A DNA stretch of 64,000 bases, taken from NCBI RefSeq assembly GCF_910592395.1, contig NC_088322.1, positions 1,550,001 through 1,614,000 on the forward strand, given 5' to 3'. Under the pieces are notes generated by a model, which was not told the DNA's origin, searched no databases, and worked only from the letters and a program-made list of their open reading frames with translations. Source of the stretch: Lineus longissimus. Taxonomy: Eukaryota > Nemertea > Pilidiophora > Heteronemertea > Lineidae. Below are positions 60,501 to 64,000 of the stretch, in pieces (position 1 is the first letter of the stretch; each line of letters opens with the position of its first letter). Made by a program: the position numbers and the translations under genes.

Positions 60501-63500
60501 CTCGTAGGCTGTTCAGAAAATGAGCTATAAGTGCGTGGATACCTAGATACTTGGACACTCTTTTTAGGTATCTAAGTGTCCGGGTGTGCAGGGCCGTATT
60601 CACGAAGCACTCTTAGTCAGAGCACGCTCTTAGCGTCCTCGTAGGATATTCAGAAACTGAGCTATAAGTGTGTGGATACCTAGATACTTGGACACTCTTT
60701 TTAGGTGTCTAAGTGTCCGGGTGTCCAGGGCCGTATTCAGGAAGCACTCTTAGTCAGAGCACGCTCTTAGCGTCCTCGTAGGTTATTCAGAAACTGAGCT
60801 ATAAGTGTGTGGATACCTAGATACTTGGACACTCTTTTTAGGTATCTAAGTGTCTGGGTGTCCAGGGCCGTATTCACGAAGCACTCTAGTCAGAGCACGC
60901 TGTTAGCGTCCTCGTAGGTTATTCAGAAAATGAGCTATAAGCGTGTGGATACCTAGATACTTGGACACTCTTTTTAGGTATCTAAGTGTACGGGTGTCCA
61001 GGGCCGTATTCACGAAGCACTCTTAGTCAAAGCACGCTCTTAGCGTCATCGTAGGCTATTCAGAAACTGAGCTATAAGTGTGTGGATACCTAGATACTTG
61101 GACACTCTTTTTAGGTATCTAAGTGTCCGGGTGTCCAGGGCCGTATTCACGAAGCACTCTTAGTCAGAGCACGCTCTTAGCGTCCTCGTAGGCTATTCAG
61201 CAAATGAGCTATAAGTGTGTGGATACCTAGATACTCGGACACTCTTTTTAGGTATCTAAGTGTCCGGGTGTCCAGGGCGGTATTCACGAAGCACTCTTAG
61301 TCAGAGCACGCTCTTAGCGTCCTCGTAGACTATTCGAAACTGAGCTATAAGTGTGTGGATACCTAGATACTTGGACACTCTTTTTAGGTATCTAAGTGTC
61401 CGGTTGTGCAGGGCCGTATTCACGAAGCACTCTTAGTCAGAGCACGCTCTTAGCGTCCTCGTAGGCTATTCAGAAACTGAGCTATAAGTGTGTGGATACC
61501 TAGATACTTGGACACTCTTTTTAGGTATCTAAGTGTCCGGGTGTGCAGGGCCGTATTCACGAAGCACTCTTAGTCAGAGCACGCTCTTAGCGTGCTCGTA
61601 GGCTATTCAGAAACTGAGCTATAAGTGTGTGGATACCTAGATACTTGGACACTCTTTTTAGGTATCTAAGTGTCCGGGTGTCCAGGGCCGTATGCACGAA
61701 GCACTCTTAGTCAGAGCACGCTCTTAGCGTCCTCGTAGGCTATTCAGAAACTGAGCTATAAGTGTGTGGATACCTGGATACTTGGACACTCTTTTTAGGT
61801 ATCTAAGTGTCCGGGTGTCCAGGGCCGTATGCACGAAGCACTCTTAGTCAGAGCACGCTCTTAGCGTCCTCGTAGGCTATTCAGCAAATGAGCTATAAGT
61901 GTGTGGATACCTAGATACTCGGACACTCTTTTTAGGTATCTAAGTGTCCGGGTGTCCAGGGCGGTATTCACGAAGCACTCTTAGTCAGAGCACGCTCTTA
62001 GCGTCCTCGTAGACTATTCAGAAACTGAGCTATAAGTGTGTGGATACCTGGATACTTGGACACTCTTTTTAGGTATCTAAGTGTCCGGTTGTGCAGGGCC
62101 GTATTCACGAAGCACTCTTAGTCAGAGCGCGCTCTTAGCGTCCTCGTAGGCTATTCAGAAACTGAGCTATAAGTGTGTGGATACCTGGATACTTGGACAC
62201 TCTTTTTAGGTATCTAAGTGTCCGGGTGTCCAGGGCCGTATGCACGAAGCACTCTTAGTCAGAGCACGCTCTTAGCGTCCTCGTAGGCTATTCAGAAACT
62301 GAGCTATAAGTGTGTGGATACCTAGATACTTGGACACTCTTTTTAGGTATCTAAGTGTCCGGGTGTCCAGGGCCGTATGCACGAAGCACTCTTAGTCAGA
62401 GCACGCTCTTAGCGTCCTCGTAGGCTATTCAGAAACTGAGCTATAAGTGTGTGGATACCTGGATACTTGGACACTCTTTTTAGGTATCTAAGTGTCCGGG
62501 TGTCCAGGGTCGTATTCACGAAGCACTTTTAGTCAGAGCACGCTCTTTGCGTCCTCGTAGGCTATTCAGAAAATGGGCTATAAGCGTGTGGATACCTAGA
62601 TACTTGGACACTCTTTTTTGGTATCTAAGTGTCCGGGTGTCCAGGGCCGTATTCAGGAAGCATTCTTAGTCAGAGCACGCTCTTAGCGTCCTCGTAGGCT
62701 ATTCAGAAACTGAGCTATAAGTGTGTGGATACCTAGATACTTGGACACTCTTTTTAGGTATCTAAGTGTCCGGGTGTCCAGGGCCGTATTCACGAAGCAC
62801 TCTTAGTCAAAGCACGCTCTTAGCGTCCTCGTAGGCTATTCAGAAACTGAGCTATAAGTGTGTGGATACCTAGATACTTGGACACTCTTTTTAGGTATCT
62901 AAGTGTCCGGGTGTCCAGGGCCGTATTCACGAAGCACTCTTAGTCAGAGCACGCTCTTAGCGTCCTCGTAGGTTATTCAGAAACTGAGCTATAAGTGTGT
63001 GGATACCTAGATACTTGGACACTCTTTTTAGGTATCTAAGTGTCTGGGTGTCCAGGGCCGTATTCACGAAGCACTCTAGTCAGAGCACGCTCTTAGCGTC
63101 CTCGTAGGTTATTCAGAAAATGAGCTATAAGCGTGTGGATACCTAGATACTTGGACACTATTTTTAGGTATCTAAGTGTCCGGGTGTCCAGGGCCGTATT
63201 CACGAAGCACTCTTAGTCAAAGCACGCTCTTAGCGTCATCGTAGGCTATTCAGAAACTGAGCTATAAGTGTGTGGATACCTAGATACTTGGACACTCTTT
63301 TTAGGTATCTAAGTGTCCGGGTGTCCAGGGCCGTATTCACGAAGCACTCTTAGTCCGAACACGCTCTTAGCGTCATCGTAGGCTATTTAGCAAATGAGCT
63401 ATAAGTGTGTGGATACCTAGATACTCGGACACTCTTTTTAGGTATCTAAGTGTCCGGGTGTCCAGGGCGATATTCACGAAGCACTTTTAGTCAGAGCACG

Positions 63501-64000
63501 CTCTTAGCGTCCTCGTAGGCTATTCAGAAAAGGGGCTATAAGCGTGTGGATACCTAGATACTTGGACACTCTTTTTAGGTATCTAAGTGTCCGTGTGTCC
63601 AGGGCCGTATTCACGAGGCACTCTTAGTCAGAGCACGCTCTTAGCGTCCTCGTAGGCCATTCAGAAACTGAGCTATAAGTGTGTGGATACCTAGATACTT
63701 GGACACTCTTTTTAGGTATCTAAGTGTCCGGGTGTGCAGGGCCGTATTCACGAAGCACTCTTAGTCAGAGCACGCTCTTAGCGTCCTCGTAGGCTATTCA
63801 GAAACTGAGCTATAAGTGTGTGGATACCTAGATACTTGGACACTATTTTTAGTTATCTAAGTGTCCGGGTGTGCAGGGCCGTATTCACGAAGCACTCTTA
63901 GTCAGAGCACGCTCTTAGCGTCCTCGTAGGCTGTTCAGAAAATGAGCTATAAGTGCGTGGATACCTAGATACTTGGACACTCTTTTTAGGTATCTAAGTG
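54530..64000. repeat. 137-bp satellite array with higher-order structure
   Basis: About 69 head-to-tail copies of a 137-bp unit ('gggccgtattcacgaagcac', 'agagcacgctcttagcgtcc', 'ggatacctagatacttggac'); 'gggccgt' recurs at 54567, 54704 and 54841. The array continues past the window end. Rare variants recur at fixed distance: 'tattcgaaac' at 58320 and 61331, 'cgtgctcg' at 58580 and 61591, 'cagagccg' at 57441 and 60452, all 3,011 bp apart, so about 22 units form a higher-order block. It has no coding capacity. Confidence 0.95.

Noticed and set aside
54530-64000. Regular repeats that might suggest a CRISPR array
   Set aside because: Units are contiguous and near-identical with no unique spacers; this is a eukaryotic satellite.
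1-64000. tRNA, rRNA or host protein-coding genes
   Set aside because: I scanned by eye for conserved rRNA words, tRNA arms and host-like exons and found nothing I could support.

Overview
This window looks like a transposon graveyard from an animal genome, most likely a marine invertebrate. The evidence is the combination of BEL/Pao LTR retrotransposons, APE-type LINEs, a Polinton/Maverick, long satellites and no host gene that I can support. The clade is a guess; TAGGCCTA-type octamers and the element mix would fit a deuterostome such as an echinoderm or hemichordate.

Layout. 1-8902 is non-genic: a compound minisatellite (268-1655), homopolymer G runs, a 59-bp triplicate, a decayed LINE fragment (6128-6787) and a 1.15-kb foldback element with long inverted arms (7398-8547). 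8903-54303 is a single nest of transposons. The outermost shell is a LINE on the minus strand. Its two ends lie 45 kb apart and still carry a 9-bp direct repeat (GCTCCTATT at 8894-8902 and 54304-54312). Inside it sit BEL-1 (9020-42805), BEL-2 (42846-51695, 5-bp duplication CTCCA) and a short plus-strand LINE (52601-53284). BEL-1 gag is broken twice: by a 2.09-kb TG...CA element (11332-13425, duplication CTTT) and by a 24,053-bp Polinton (13723-37775, duplication CAGAAT). The Polinton's DNA polymerase gene is in turn split by a 5.0-kb LINE (23493-28516). That makes four levels of nesting. From 54530 to the window end runs a 137-bp satellite with higher-order blocks.

The Polinton carries a protein-primed family B DNA polymerase, a chromodomain-bearing retroviral-type integrase, an A32/FtsK-like packaging ATPase, a double-jelly-roll-type major capsid protein, a penton-type minor capsid protein, a second penton-like protein, an HNH-like nuclease and several membrane or low-complexity proteins. 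I found no adenain-like protease. Its inverted ends differ at one position in 262, so it is young, yet polB is interrupted and four other genes each carry one in-frame stop.

The most unusual signal is a family of tiny palindromes, 4-bp stems with 3-nt loops (GAGC-nnn-GCTC, GGAC-nnn-GTCC and covarying relatives). I count about forty perfect copies, and I saw them only inside the Polinton. They occur between genes and also in frame inside polB, integrase, capsid and other genes, on both strands and in several reading frames. They resemble in concept the in-frame palindromic elements of Rickettsia. Other points of note are integrase and ATPase start codons four bases apart, a TAAATG motif at most Polinton starts, and Polinton termini that are themselves imperfect palindromes.
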